6,638 nt of DNA from Rhodospirillales bacterium (GTDB lineage Bacteria; Pseudomonadota; Alphaproteobacteria; Rhodospirillales; Casp-alpha2). The position numbers were made by a program, and so were the translations under genes. Positions 1 to 6,083 of this stretch are shown piece by piece; within the stretch, counting starts at the first letter, position 1, and every line of letters begins with the position of its first letter. The notes below the pieces were generated by a model, which did not search any database, was not told the origin of the DNA, and was given only the letters and a program-made list of their open reading frames with translations. The stretch covers positions 1,818 through 8,455 of the forward strand of contig JANRAT010000069.1 in the NCBI GenBank assembly GCA_030727885.1, given 5' to 3'.

Positions 1-207
1 CTGTGCCTGGGTGAACAATATAACGCCGGCGAGTTTCTGGATGTCGCGTCCTACAAGAACATGCAGCGCTGGACCCGTGAAATCGGTGTCCGCGATGCCG
101 TCAAACGCGGCCGCATGGTCAACCGCTCAAAGGGCGATCCGGCATTCGAATTGGCTGAACGCCACGATGCCAGCGACTTTGACGGCCGCCCGGGAATTGA
201 AATCTAG
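1..207 (+). CDS. yghU: YghU-type glutathione S-transferase / disulfide-bond oxidoreductase (C-terminal part)
   Basis: The reading frame is open from the first base and ends at TAG 205-207, giving 68 residues of a protein whose N-terminus lies outside the window. The visible part is the end of the helical GST C-terminal domain. It carries W-x(2)-E-I-G-V-R-x-A-V-K-R-G-R-x-V-N-R around residues 24-42 and a tail E-R-H-D-A-S-D-F at 53-60; both closely resemble the end of E. coli YghU as I remember it. That family binds glutathione and reduces small disulfides in the cytoplasm (family knowledge). The thioredoxin-fold domain that would confirm activity is not in the window. The stop codon shares a CTAG with the stop of the convergent PAS gene, so no separate terminator lies between them. 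Identification is good from the tail motifs; the exact subfamily is slightly less certain. Confidence 0.88.
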   Translation: MCLGEQYNAGEFLDVASYKNMQRWTREIGVRDAVKRGRMVNRSKGDPAFELAERHDASDFDGRPGIEI

Positions 208-725
208 CCCGCCATCGCGAAGGCCCGCAGGCAGGCATCAACGTTCTCGATGGTCATGATCTTGGTAACGGTGTTGCCGCCATCCGAGATCGGCAGCCGC
301 ACCACCGGAAAGTGACGACGCACGCCCTTCTCGGACGTGATTGCATGCATCAGGAACTGCGGCTTTCGGGATACGATGACTTCGTGCGCCGTGCTCCGGA
401 AACTCGACATGACGCCGCGGTCAAAAACGGTCGAGAGCATCTTGCCGGTGAGCTCGATCTGGAAGGCTTCGACCAGCCTGACGCCCCAGTAACGCACCCG
501 GTAATCATCTGCGTCGGGCAGATAATCGGCGACCATGGTACCGCCGCGCAGTTCACCGGGCAGCGCCAGAAGATCAACATCCTTCCAGCGCGGCATTTCA
601 TTTTCACCGGCCCATTGCTGCCAGATGGCAACCCCGTCGATCAGCCCGTGCTCGGCCAGAATTGCCGGGGACGGCGGGCCGATGATTTCTGTTTCCGCCA
701 TATTGAGCAAAGGATAAGTCTCCAT
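204..725 (-). CDS. Single-domain PAS protein (PAS_5 / PF07310-like)
   Basis: This encodes 173 residues with no second domain. It matches the small alphaproteobacterial PAS_5 pattern: W-x-x-W near 35-38, M-P-R-x-x-D-V-D at 44-51, then L-x-A-L-P (53-56), a strand Y-R-V-R-Y-W-G (75-81), the helix residues E-L-T-G-K (91-95), and a late P-V-V-R-L-P-I-S-D-G-G (140-150) that forms the last strands. Such proteins are sensory or regulatory modules whose ligand and partner are generally unknown; no kinase, GGDEF or HTH part is present, so it would have to act through another protein. The ATG at 725 lies only 5 bp after the dehydrogenase stop and has a weak AGG at short spacing inside that gene's end, which suggests translational coupling. 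An ATG at 701 is an alternative start but has no ribosome-binding site. The gene end overlaps the yghU end by 4 bp. The fold call is inferred from pattern memory; the function is unknown. Confidence 0.8.
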   Translation of the reverse strand: METYPLLNMAETEIIGPPSPAILAEHGLIDGVAIWQQWAGENEMPRWKDVDLLALPGELRGGTMVADYLPDADDYRVRYWGVRLVEAFQIELTGKMLSTVFDRGVMSSFRSTAHEVIVSRKPQFLMHAITSEKGVRRHFPVVRLPISDGGNTVTKIMTIENVDACLRAFAMAG

Positions 726-730
726 TCAGC

Positions 731-1621
731 CTATGGCTTTCTGAACTCGACGCCGAGCGCCTGCTCGTAGACCTTGAGCATGGCGCTTTTCGGCTCGTTG
801 CCATAGCCGGCATCGATGGCTGCCTGATAGCTGCCGACCATGGCATCGACGATCGGTGTGTTTGCTTTCGTTTCGGCGGCCATGCGCTGAACATTGACGA
901 TGTCCTTGAAGGCCCCCTGCATGGTGAAATCGCTGTGGAACTGCCGCGTGATCATGCGCGGCACAAAGTGTTCGGAGGCAAAGCTGCGCGAACTGCCGGT
1001 CATCGTCAGCTCTGCCAGCTGTTCGGGGTCCAGACCGACCGCAACGGCCAGCGGCAGCACTTCCGAAAGGGCGGCGATGTTGATGTCGTAAATGATGTTG
1101 TTGATCGCCTTCATCGCCTGACCGCAGCCGACCGGTCCGCAATGGATGACGGTTTTGGCAAAGCCGTTCAGATACGTCTCGACAGAACGAAACGCCGCAT
1201 CCGTGCCGCCGAACATGATCGTCAGCGTACCATCGTGGGCACGGAACGGCAGCCCCGATACCGGGCAGTCCCAATAATCGATGCCGATGGCCGCGGTTTC
1301 GGCGTGAAATTTCTGGGCATCGGTGCGGTCCAGCGTCGTCGTATCAACGATGGTCAGCCCCTTCGGATGTGCACTGGCGATACCCTCGGCGCCGAAGATC
1401 ACGTCGCGCACTTCCGGATCACAGGGCAGACACATGAAAATCAGATCACAGGTGCGGGCCATCTCGGCAGCACTGGAAAGCGGCTTGGCCCCGGCATCCG
1501 TCAGCGGCTTCATCGCCGCCGGGAACGGATCATAGACATAGAGCTGGCCGGTCTTCTTGAAAAGATTGAGCGCCATGCCGCCGCCCATTTGCCCAAGGCC
1601 GATGTATCCGACTGTTGTCAC
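731..1621 (-). CDS. 3-hydroxyisobutyrate dehydrogenase-family NAD(P)-dependent oxidoreductase
   Basis: This encodes 296 residues, the normal length for beta-hydroxyacid dehydrogenases. The N-terminal Rossmann fold opens with G-L-G-Q-M-G-G-G-M-A-L-N-L at 8-20, which contains the GxGxxG nucleotide loop (G8, G10, G13). The substrate-binding segment D-C-P-V-S-G-L-P is at 118-125. The helical domain contains G-x-G-x-x-x-K-A-I-N-N (165-175), in which K171 is the expected catalytic lysine and N175 the usual partner. A conserved F-K-D lies at 238-240. The family oxidises or reduces short beta-hydroxy acids such as 3-hydroxyisobutyrate, tartronate semialdehyde and gamma-hydroxybutyrate; which substrate is used here cannot be told. 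Position 124 is Leu where most relatives have Gly, so the substrate may differ. The start is GTG at 1619-1621, chosen because GGGAG sits 9 nt upstream. The gene is the first of a two-gene unit with the PAS gene. Confidence 0.93.
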   Translation of the reverse strand: MTTVGYIGLGQMGGGMALNLFKKTGQLYVYDPFPAAMKPLTDAGAKPLSSAAEMARTCDLIFMCLPCDPEVRDVIFGAEGIASAHPKGLTIVDTTTLDRTDAQKFHAETAAIGIDYWDCPVSGLPFRAHDGTLTIMFGGTDAAFRSVETYLNGFAKTVIHCGPVGCGQAMKAINNIIYDINIAALSEVLPLAVAVGLDPEQLAELTMTGSSRSFASEHFVPRMITRQFHSDFTMQGAFKDIVNVQRMAAETKANTPIVDAMVGSYQAAIDAGYGNEPKSAMLKVYEQALGVEFRKP

Positions 1622-1630
1622 TGGATGTAT

Positions 1631-1635
1631 CTCCC
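1631..1635 (-). promoter_or_regulatory. Ribosome-binding site fixing the GTG start of the dehydrogenase
   Basis: On the minus strand GGGAG lies 9 nt before the GTG at 1621. This supports the GTG as the true start and places methionine directly before the T-T-V-G-Y-I-G Rossmann strand, where the family normally begins. Confidence 0.7.
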
Positions 1636-1732
1636 GATATTTAAAGTTTGTTATTAGCTTCAGCTTAGGCAGCAGCGCTAAACGTCACAATGATATTGAG
1701 CTCGAAAGTGACTTTCCGATGTCCTTGACGGT

Positions 1733-2368
1733 CTAGGCGCCGCCAGGGTTCTTTGTTTCCTCTGCACCGAGTGCGCTGACGAATTGAACCAGGGCTTCAT
1801 AGGGCTGGGCACCAACCACGCCCTGTCCTTTTGCAACGAAGGTCGGCACCCCAGAAACGCCATATGAACCGGAAAGCGCCCAGTCGGCATCGACCGCGTC
1901 GCTGAATGAACGCGTCTCAATCACGCCCCGTGCCGCATCAACATCAAGGGCGGCTTTTTTCACCACATCGAGGATCACATCTACATCGCCGATATTGCGG
2001 CCCTCGACAAAATAAGCAGCATAAAACAAATCGTGGATCCTGGAGCCGCCGGGCTGGGTTTCGGCCCATGAGCCGATTTCCTGGGCCAGCCGACTGTTGT
2101 AGGTGTGCGTGCGGTCAGCATAAGCCAGCCCTTCAGCCGCCATCAGTCCCCGCATACGCATATTTTTGGCATCGATCTCGGCCTGATTCGTGCCAAACAT
2201 ATCCGTCAGCAAACGGCCTTCTGCGGGGGTCTCCGGATGCAGCGGGAAATGCACCAGCCTTGTCGTGATGTTGAAATTCTGCCGCAGCTTCTTGACCCGG
2301 TTGTCGCCCAGATAACACCACGGGCAAACATAATCCGAGAAGACTTCAAGAGTAATCGGGGTCGACAT
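1733..2368 (-). CDS. DsbA-family thiol oxidoreductase, FrnE type
   Basis: This encodes 211 residues with no signal peptide, so it is a cytoplasmic thioredoxin-fold protein with an inserted helical domain. Strand one runs into D-Y-V-C-P-W-C-Y at 12-19, giving the redox-active motif C15-P-W-C18 at the start of helix one. The cis-proline loop G-V-P-T-F-V is at 173-178, with P175 as cis-proline. The segment H-P-E-T-P-A-E-G at 44-51 is typical of the FrnE / 2-hydroxychromene-2-carboxylate isomerase-like branch. Both cysteines are present, which favours disulfide oxidoreductase or isomerase activity over the glutathione-dependent isomerase branch, where the motif is usually altered. The ATG at 2368 has AGGA at 2378-2381 on the minus strand with 9 nt spacing. 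It precedes the dehydrogenase on the same strand by 111 bp, so co-transcription is possible but not shown. Its physiological partner is unknown. Confidence 0.9.
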   Translation of the reverse strand: MSTPITLEVFSDYVCPWCYLGDNRVKKLRQNFNITTRLVHFPLHPETPAEGRLLTDMFGTNQAEIDAKNMRMRGLMAAEGLAYADRTHTYNSRLAQEIGSWAETQPGGSRIHDLFYAAYFVEGRNIGDVDVILDVVKKAALDVDAARGVIETRSFSDAVDADWALSGSYGVSGVPTFVAKGQGVVGAQPYEALVQFVSALGAEETKNPGGA

Positions 2369-2590
2369 ATCACGTTTTCCTATCAGGCTGCTGGTGAGAA
2401 TAATTTAGCTCGCTGCGACACATATAGGAAGCCGCAGCCCGAATAACGAGCACCCACATGACCGACATGCATAGATTTAGAACCGGTGATGATCACGCTA
2501 ACGCTCAGGAATGGAAAATGTTAAGATATTCACAGTAGGATTCAGGTGCTGTCGCGAACACCCGCGCAAGCACATCCGGGAGCAGAAAAA
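2369..2590. promoter_or_regulatory. Divergent intergenic region between the FrnE-type gene and the three-TM gene
   Basis: This gap of about 220 bp must hold the start signals for two genes read away from each other. It is more AT-rich than the flanking genes, especially 2396-2412 and 2465-2545. A small perfect inverted repeat, GTGAT-G-ATCAC, lies at 2486-2496 and could be an operator half-site pair, but it is short enough to be chance. I could not fit convincing -35/-10 pairs on either strand. Confidence 0.35.
2578..2582 (+). promoter_or_regulatory. Ribosome-binding site deciding the start of the three-TM gene
   Basis: GGGAG is followed by 8 nt and the ATG at 2591. The same frame stays open upstream to a GTG at 2546, but that start would add 15 residues lacking any domain feature; the strong site here argues for 2591. 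Confidence 0.65.
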
Positions 2591-3100
2591 ATGGCATCCA
2601 CAGACAAAAAGTCACCAGATGACACCGAAACCGACCAGCTGGCGGATATCGTACCATCAGCGCTCGACGATCACACGCATACCGAAATGCGCATCCTCTA
2701 TGAGGAATCGACCGAGACGCTGCGTTTCATCAAGTACCACCAGTGGAAGACGGTCGGCGCCACACTGCTGACGTTTCTGGGGATGGTTTTCATCGCCGGC
2801 TTCGTGCACGCCAATGCCCTGATGGCGCAGAAGCTGATGGGCATCACGATCATTCTGACGGTTGCGGTGATTTTCACACTGACGATTTATCAGTTCTGGA
2901 TGCACAACGAGCAGCGCAAGATCGACATGCTGGCCGACAACATGTCGAGCCTGTTTCGTGATGTGCGCGCCCTCAAATCCAGGCTTGAAGGCAACCTGCA
3001 CCGCTACACGCTGCTGGCCTTCATGATCCTGACGGTTATTCTGGGTTCAGTCGTCGTCAATCTGGCACTGGAACGTATCTCGCTGGCGTCTATCGGCTGA
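2591..3100 (+). CDS. Uncharacterised small membrane protein with three transmembrane segments
   Basis: This encodes 169 residues; I do not recognise the family. The first 50 residues are hydrophilic and acidic (rich in D, E, T and S), with a stretch E-M-R-I-L-Y-E-E-S at 32-40 likely to be helical. Hydrophobic segments are at about 54-77, 83-103 and 139-160. Between the second and third is a charged amphipathic helix (roughly 104-138) with several K, R, D and E residues (N-E-Q-R-K-I-D-M-L and R-A-L-K-S-R-L-E), possibly a short coiled coil. By the positive-inside rule that connecting loop, which is rich in K and R, would be cytoplasmic. With three segments, the N-terminal domain and the C-terminus then fall on opposite sides: the N-terminus is outside if the loop is inside. 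The gene ends 3 bp from the convergent gss stop. The start was chosen by the GGGAG 8 nt upstream; a GTG at 2546 is the alternative. It is not part of either neighbouring minus-strand unit, and its function is unknown. Confidence 0.75.
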   Translation: MASTDKKSPDDTETDQLADIVPSALDDHTHTEMRILYEESTETLRFIKYHQWKTVGATLLTFLGMVFIAGFVHANALMAQKLMGITIILTVAVIFTLTIYQFWMHNEQRKIDMLADNMSSLFRDVRALKSRLEGNLHRYTLLAFMILTVILGSVVVNLALERISLASIG

Positions 3101-3103
3101 CCG

Positions 3104-4996
3104 TTATTTGAATACCGGGTCCGGAATAATCCGGAGTGGCAGGATATCGCTGTTGGTGGTGATGATCGGTGACGGATCAACACGCACACAGGCACCGGCA
3201 TAGGTTCCTGCGGCCGTGAAGGTGCACAGCTGCACGTTCTGACCGTCGATTTTCGGCAGCCGGAACATTTCCTGATAGATCTGGTCGCGTTCATCAAACT
3301 TGCCGGCGGTTTCCGACACCATGTTGTCGTTGGCGTCGCAGATCGTGATGTTGTGGCCGCAGCGGCCGACGATCGGTTTGACCACGTAACCGTTTTCCTT
3401 GAGATCCTCGGTCAGCTCGAACCCGGTATTCAGCAGATACGGGTGATCGGGATACAGCATCCACAACACCGGCAGAATCGCCTTGTTGGACGGGATCAGT
3501 GTCCACAGCGGCTCGAACACCATCACTTCCGGGCGTAACAGCACATCGACCAGTCTGGGCTTTGCCGAAGCCCGGTCAATGGTCTTGTGCAGACGCAGGT
3601 TTTCATCGTCCTCGGAAATCTGGTCACGGATTTCGTCCAGCGCCGTTTCCCAGGCCCAGGTCTTCCACACCCAGTCGATATGCCGGCCCTCGGCATCGGC
3701 AACCTGACCGTCGTCGCCCCATCTGAGATCGGCGACGCCATTGATCACGGCACACGGGATGCCGGCTTTTTCGATGGCCGATTTCATATACATGGCGTGA
3801 TAGGCTTCTTCGGGATCATCATCCTGCATGATGTGCAGGAACGCATCGGCGGCGCATTCCTTCCAGGCATCGACCAGCTCTCGGCTCAGCCGCGCCCCGG
3901 CGGAGCGCCCTTCGGTGACCCCGTAGTGCTCGGCCCACTTTTCCTGCACGACCCCGGTCTCCATATGACACGACGCGGAATCGCTGTTGTATTCGTAGAC
4001 CTTGAGGCCCCGCGCCGATAACGAGAAATCAAACCGTCCGGTGATCATCTCGTTGCGGCGATTATCCCAGGACTGATGGATTCTGGGCCAGATGGCCGGC
4101 GGCAGGTTGAAGGTTCTGAGCAACGCATCGTCCTGCAAGACGAAGTTGGTGGCATGCATGAACATTGCATGCAGCTCGTTGGTGGCACGTTTGACTTCCT
4201 GATTGGCGGTTTCCGTCAGGCATAAATACTTGAAGCGATCCGCATCATTGCTGGCCAGCTTGCTGCCCTTCATCGCCGAGATGTAAGCCGCCTGATCTTC
4301 GGCGGCCGGATCCAGCCAGCCGTCGGCGCTTTGTCCGTGATCTTCGACTTCTTGGTGAATGATGTCGAACAGGCGGGTATCGACATCCTCGATCAGCTCG
4401 GCACCGGTGGCATCTTCGGTCTGCACCACCCAGCCCATGATCCCTGCGTCCTCAAAGGTGCAGTCGATCCAGTAGCTGCCGTCCTCGCCCAGCGTTACCG
4501 CCAGTTCGCGCGACCAGCTGTGTCCCTCCGGCCAGATCTTGTCCTCGACGTTCTGCTCGATGACCCGGATGCGGTCGTCAAAGACTTCGGTGACGATGGC
4601 GACATGGCCGGTGACGTCGAATTCGCCGCCTTCGTTCCAGATCAGCAGACAGCCCGGCTCCGGGTGTCGCTTGGCCCCGTTGGCAAAGGATTTCAGCGGC
4701 AGTTTGGAATTGTCGGCGATGACCGTGACAAAGCGCAGCCGGAAAATGTCATAGGCCATGGCGATATCATCGAACACATAGCCCTTGTTGATATACAGCC
4801 AGCGCCGGGCCAGTTCGACGCACTGCCACTTGTAGCCCATGAAGACGCCATCGACATAACTGCGATAGGCCTGGCGGTTCGGCAGGTCGGTTCGGTCGGC
4901 GCTCGGGTAATGGCTGGAATAGACCTCGACACCGCCCTCACCCACGCCAAGGCATGTGCCGAATTTTTCCCGGTGTCTGATATCCAGATTACCCAT
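3104..4996 (-). CDS. gss: Bifunctional glutathionylspermidine amidase/synthetase
   Basis: This encodes 630 residues, close to the 619 of E. coli Gss. The N-terminal CHAP-type amidase domain (about 10-195) holds W-Q-C-V-E-L-A-R-R-W at 57-66 with nucleophile C59, then G-H-V-A-I-V at 130-135 with H131, and V-I-E-Q-N at 145-149 with E147. These fall at the numbers I recall for the E. coli triad. The ATP-grasp synthetase domain (about 215-630) has T-N-E-L-H-A-M-F-M-H-A-T-N at 272-284, R-F-D-F at 321-324, Y-E-Y-N-S-D-S-A-S-C-H at 334-344, P-S-N-K-A-I-L-P at 502-509 and K-P-I-V-G-R-C-G at 540-547. The synthetase joins glutathione to spermidine using ATP and the amidase reverses the bond, in the cytoplasm (family knowledge). 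Both domains look intact. The ATG at 4996 has GAGGA at 5001-5005 with 4 nt spacing. The gene is preceded by unusual leader hairpins and lies downstream of an M23-like gene. The annotation is very secure. Confidence 0.97.
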   Translation of the reverse strand: MGNLDIRHREKFGTCLGVGEGGVEVYSSHYPSADRTDLPNRQAYRSYVDGVFMGYKWQCVELARRWLYINKGYVFDDIAMAYDIFRLRFVTVIADNSKLPLKSFANGAKRHPEPGCLLIWNEGGEFDVTGHVAIVTEVFDDRIRVIEQNVEDKIWPEGHSWSRELAVTLGEDGSYWIDCTFEDAGIMGWVVQTEDATGAELIEDVDTRLFDIIHQEVEDHGQSADGWLDPAAEDQAAYISAMKGSKLASNDADRFKYLCLTETANQEVKRATNELHAMFMHATNFVLQDDALLRTFNLPPAIWPRIHQSWDNRRNEMITGRFDFSLSARGLKVYEYNSDSASCHMETGVVQEKWAEHYGVTEGRSAGARLSRELVDAWKECAADAFLHIMQDDDPEEAYHAMYMKSAIEKAGIPCAVINGVADLRWGDDGQVADAEGRHIDWVWKTWAWETALDEIRDQISEDDENLRLHKTIDRASAKPRLVDVLLRPEVMVFEPLWTLIPSNKAILPVLWMLYPDHPYLLNTGFELTEDLKENGYVVKPIVGRCGHNITICDANDNMVSETAGKFDERDQIYQEMFRLPKIDGQNVQLCTFTAAGTYAGACVRVDPSPIITTNSDILPLRIIPDPVFK

Positions 4997-5000
4997 TTGG

Positions 5001-5005
5001 TCCTC
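5001..5005 (-). promoter_or_regulatory. gss ribosome-binding site
   Basis: On the minus strand GAGGA lies 4 nt before the gss ATG. Only 5 nt separate it from the base of the strong hairpin at 5011-5035, so that structure could affect ribosome access. Confidence 0.7.
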
Positions 5006-5010
5006 GTTGG

Positions 5011-5035
5011 CCGGGCGCCCCTAATCGGGTCCCGG
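5011..5035 (-). promoter_or_regulatory. Strong hairpin directly upstream of the gss ribosome-binding site
   Basis: On the minus strand an outer stem CCGGG/CCCGG (5035-5031 with 5015-5011) encloses an inner stem CCC/GGG (5029-5027 with 5020-5018), giving eight GC pairs with a small internal loop. No T-tract follows, so it is not an intrinsic terminator. It belongs to the untranslated leader of gss and may stabilise the mRNA or modulate translation; this role is inferred. Confidence 0.5.
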
Positions 5036-5040
5036 CTGTC

Positions 5041-5062
5041 ATAAAAAATGCCGTGGACGGCA
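5041..5062 (-). terminator. Terminator-like hairpin with T-tract between the M23-like gene and gss
   Basis: On the minus strand TGCCGT (5062-5057) pairs with ACGGCA (5054-5049), or realistically the inner part with a 4-nt loop, followed immediately by TTTTTT and AT (5048-5041). The stem is short, so efficiency may be moderate. It lies 73 bp past the M23-like gene stop and 44 bp before the gss start codon. It may end the upstream transcript or act as an attenuator of gss. Confidence 0.6.
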
Positions 5063-5083
5063 AACCCGTCCCTGAAGCGGTTT
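5055..5083 (-). promoter_or_regulatory. Alternative (antiterminator-like) hairpin overlapping the terminator stem
   Basis: On the minus strand GGACGG (5071-5066), loop GTTTG (5065-5061) and CCGTCC (5060-5055) form a perfect six-pair GC-rich stem. It uses the same bases 5055-5060 that the terminator hairpin needs, so the two cannot coexist. A further possible pairing AAACC (5083-5079) with GGTTT (5066-5062) would compete with both. Mutually exclusive folds before a gene are the usual shape of an attenuator, but the short arms mean this could still arise by chance. Confidence 0.4.
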
Positions 5084-5135
5084 GTTCCCTGTTCGGGGTC
5101 ACATTGCAAACAGATATAGGGACATTCAGCGCCGA

Positions 5136-5996
5136 TTACGACCGTTTACAGGTGTAGGGCCAGATCAATTTTGTCGTTGCCGGGATGGTTATGCCGTCAT
5201 CCAGCATGACCGGGATCATGACTTTTTTCTCAGCGTCCGGCAGCGCCTGCATGGCGGCACTGTCAAACGGCGGCTGCAGCCGGTACAGCGCGTTCGGGTC
5301 CATCCACAAACCGTCCACCGGCACGATCACCCGATCCCGCACATTGGCGAATTCGGCGCTTTCGCTGAACCACACGGCATAATGGATCGCCGGACGACGC
5401 TTGGTGCTTTGCACCCCTGATTTACGGCCCCGGCCGGAGTTGCCGGTCGGTCCCAGCACCTCGCCCATTTTGACTTTTTGCCCGACCTCAACGAGCGGTG
5501 TCTTGTCGAAATGCGCATACTGCGTATAGACCCAATAGGGCAGGCCGGTCTGTTCTGGGCTGTGGCGCAGCACGACTTCGCGCCCCCGATAGCTTTCCGG
5601 CTCATCGTAGATCGCGACAACGGTACCCGCCGCCGCGGCAATGATCGGCGTGCCATAGGGTGCCGGCATGTCGATGCCGCCGTGATAATTGATGCGGTCA
5701 CGTTTGGAACTGTAATCGATAGCCCACTGTTCATCGATGTCACGGCACTCAAGACCGGCCGGGAATTGCGGCCTGAGACCGGTTTCGAAAAGCCCGAGCT
5801 GCACGGCAATCTCGATATCGCATTTTCGTCCGCGACCGATACCGCACCGGGTTTTCTCCGACAGCACCTCTTCGCCGACCAGCCCGTCCAGTGTCTCGTC
5901 GGCCTGCCCCTGCGCTGTCGCGGCCATAAACAGTGCCCCGGCCAGGATGCCGGCGCGCCCGGCAAGCAAAGTGATTTCCGGCAAACGGAAACCCAT
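5136..5996 (-). CDS. Exported M23-like (LytM-fold) protein with an altered zinc motif
   Basis: This encodes 286 residues from the ATG at 5996. The N-terminus (M-G-F-R-L-P then a hydrophobic stretch rich in L, A and G up to A-T-A-Q-G-Q-A) looks like a Sec signal peptide, with cleavage near residue 30. The M23 domain starts at Y-H-G-G-I-D-M (104-110), carrying zinc ligands H105 and D109, followed by the typical P-Y-G-T-P-I-I-A-A-A-A-G-T-V-V. Y-A-H-F at 160-163 provides the catalytic-type H162, and V-G-Q-K-V-K-x-G-E-V-L-G-x-T-G-x-S-G at 171-188 is the family glycine-rich turn. The last motif, normally HxH, reads H205-Y-A207, so the third zinc ligand is missing. Four cysteines (51, 59, 84, 283) could form disulfides in the periplasm. 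It may be a peptidoglycan-binding or regulatory relative rather than an active endopeptidase. An upstream in-frame ATG at 6074 falls inside the previous terminator and is rejected; GGGGG lies 5 nt before 5996. Confidence 0.87.
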   Translation of the reverse strand: MGFRLPEITLLAGRAGILAGALFMAATAQGQADETLDGLVGEEVLSEKTRCGIGRGRKCDIEIAVQLGLFETGLRPQFPAGLECRDIDEQWAIDYSSKRDRINYHGGIDMPAPYGTPIIAAAAGTVVAIYDEPESYRGREVVLRHSPEQTGLPYWVYTQYAHFDKTPLVEVGQKVKMGEVLGPTGNSGRGRKSGVQSTKRRPAIHYAVWFSESAEFANVRDRVIVPVDGLWMDPNALYRLQPPFDSAAMQALPDAEKKVMIPVMLDDGITIPATTKLIWPYTCKRS

Positions 5997-6028
5997 GGAA
6001 GCCCCCAAAGCTGGTTTCGTCAGGCCCT

Positions 6029-6065
6029 TAAAAAGCAAACGCCCCCGGCATTGTTGCCGGAGGCG
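6029..6065 (-). terminator. Rho-independent terminator of the small exported-protein gene
   Basis: On the minus strand CGCCTCCGGC (6065-6056), loop AACAAT, and GCCGGGGGCG (6049-6040) form a ten-pair stem with one T-G wobble. It is followed by TTTGCTTTTTAA (6039-6028). It begins 18 bp after the stop of the 83-residue gene. This is the clearest terminator in the window. Confidence 0.9.
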
Positions 6066-6083
6066 TCGCCGCATTCAACAGAA

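Noticed and set aside
935..1657. Plus-strand open frame of 240 codons opposite the dehydrogenase
   Set aside because: It is antisense to a gene with clear Rossmann and catalytic motifs. The translation is rich in R, H and G with no domain, as expected of a shadow.
1654..1681. TTAGC...GCTAA pairing between the FrnE-type gene and the dehydrogenase, considered as a terminator
   Set aside because: Five pairs with an 18-nt loop and no T-tract are too weak to call; nothing else in this 111-bp gap looks like a terminator.
2511..2771. Plus-strand frame starting with ATG at 2511
   Set aside because: It is out of frame with the three-TM gene, which has coherent membrane segments and a good ribosome-binding site. 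The short product here has no features.
3120..3135. Inverted repeat TCCGG-aataat-CCGGA near the convergent ends of gss and the three-TM gene, considered as a terminator
   Set aside because: The stem is only 5 bp, no T-tract follows on either strand, and it lies inside the last codons of gss.
4331..5044. Long plus-strand open frame (237 codons) opposite the 5' half of gss
   Set aside because: It lies fully antisense to gss, whose motifs are unmistakable. The predicted protein has no recognisable domain and no ribosome-binding site; long antisense frames are expected in GC-rich coding DNA.
5994..6074. Longer start (ATG at 6074) for the M23-like gene
   Set aside because: It would put the first codons inside the strong terminator of the previous gene and add an Arg-rich stretch before the signal peptide; the ATG at 5996 gives a normal signal peptide.
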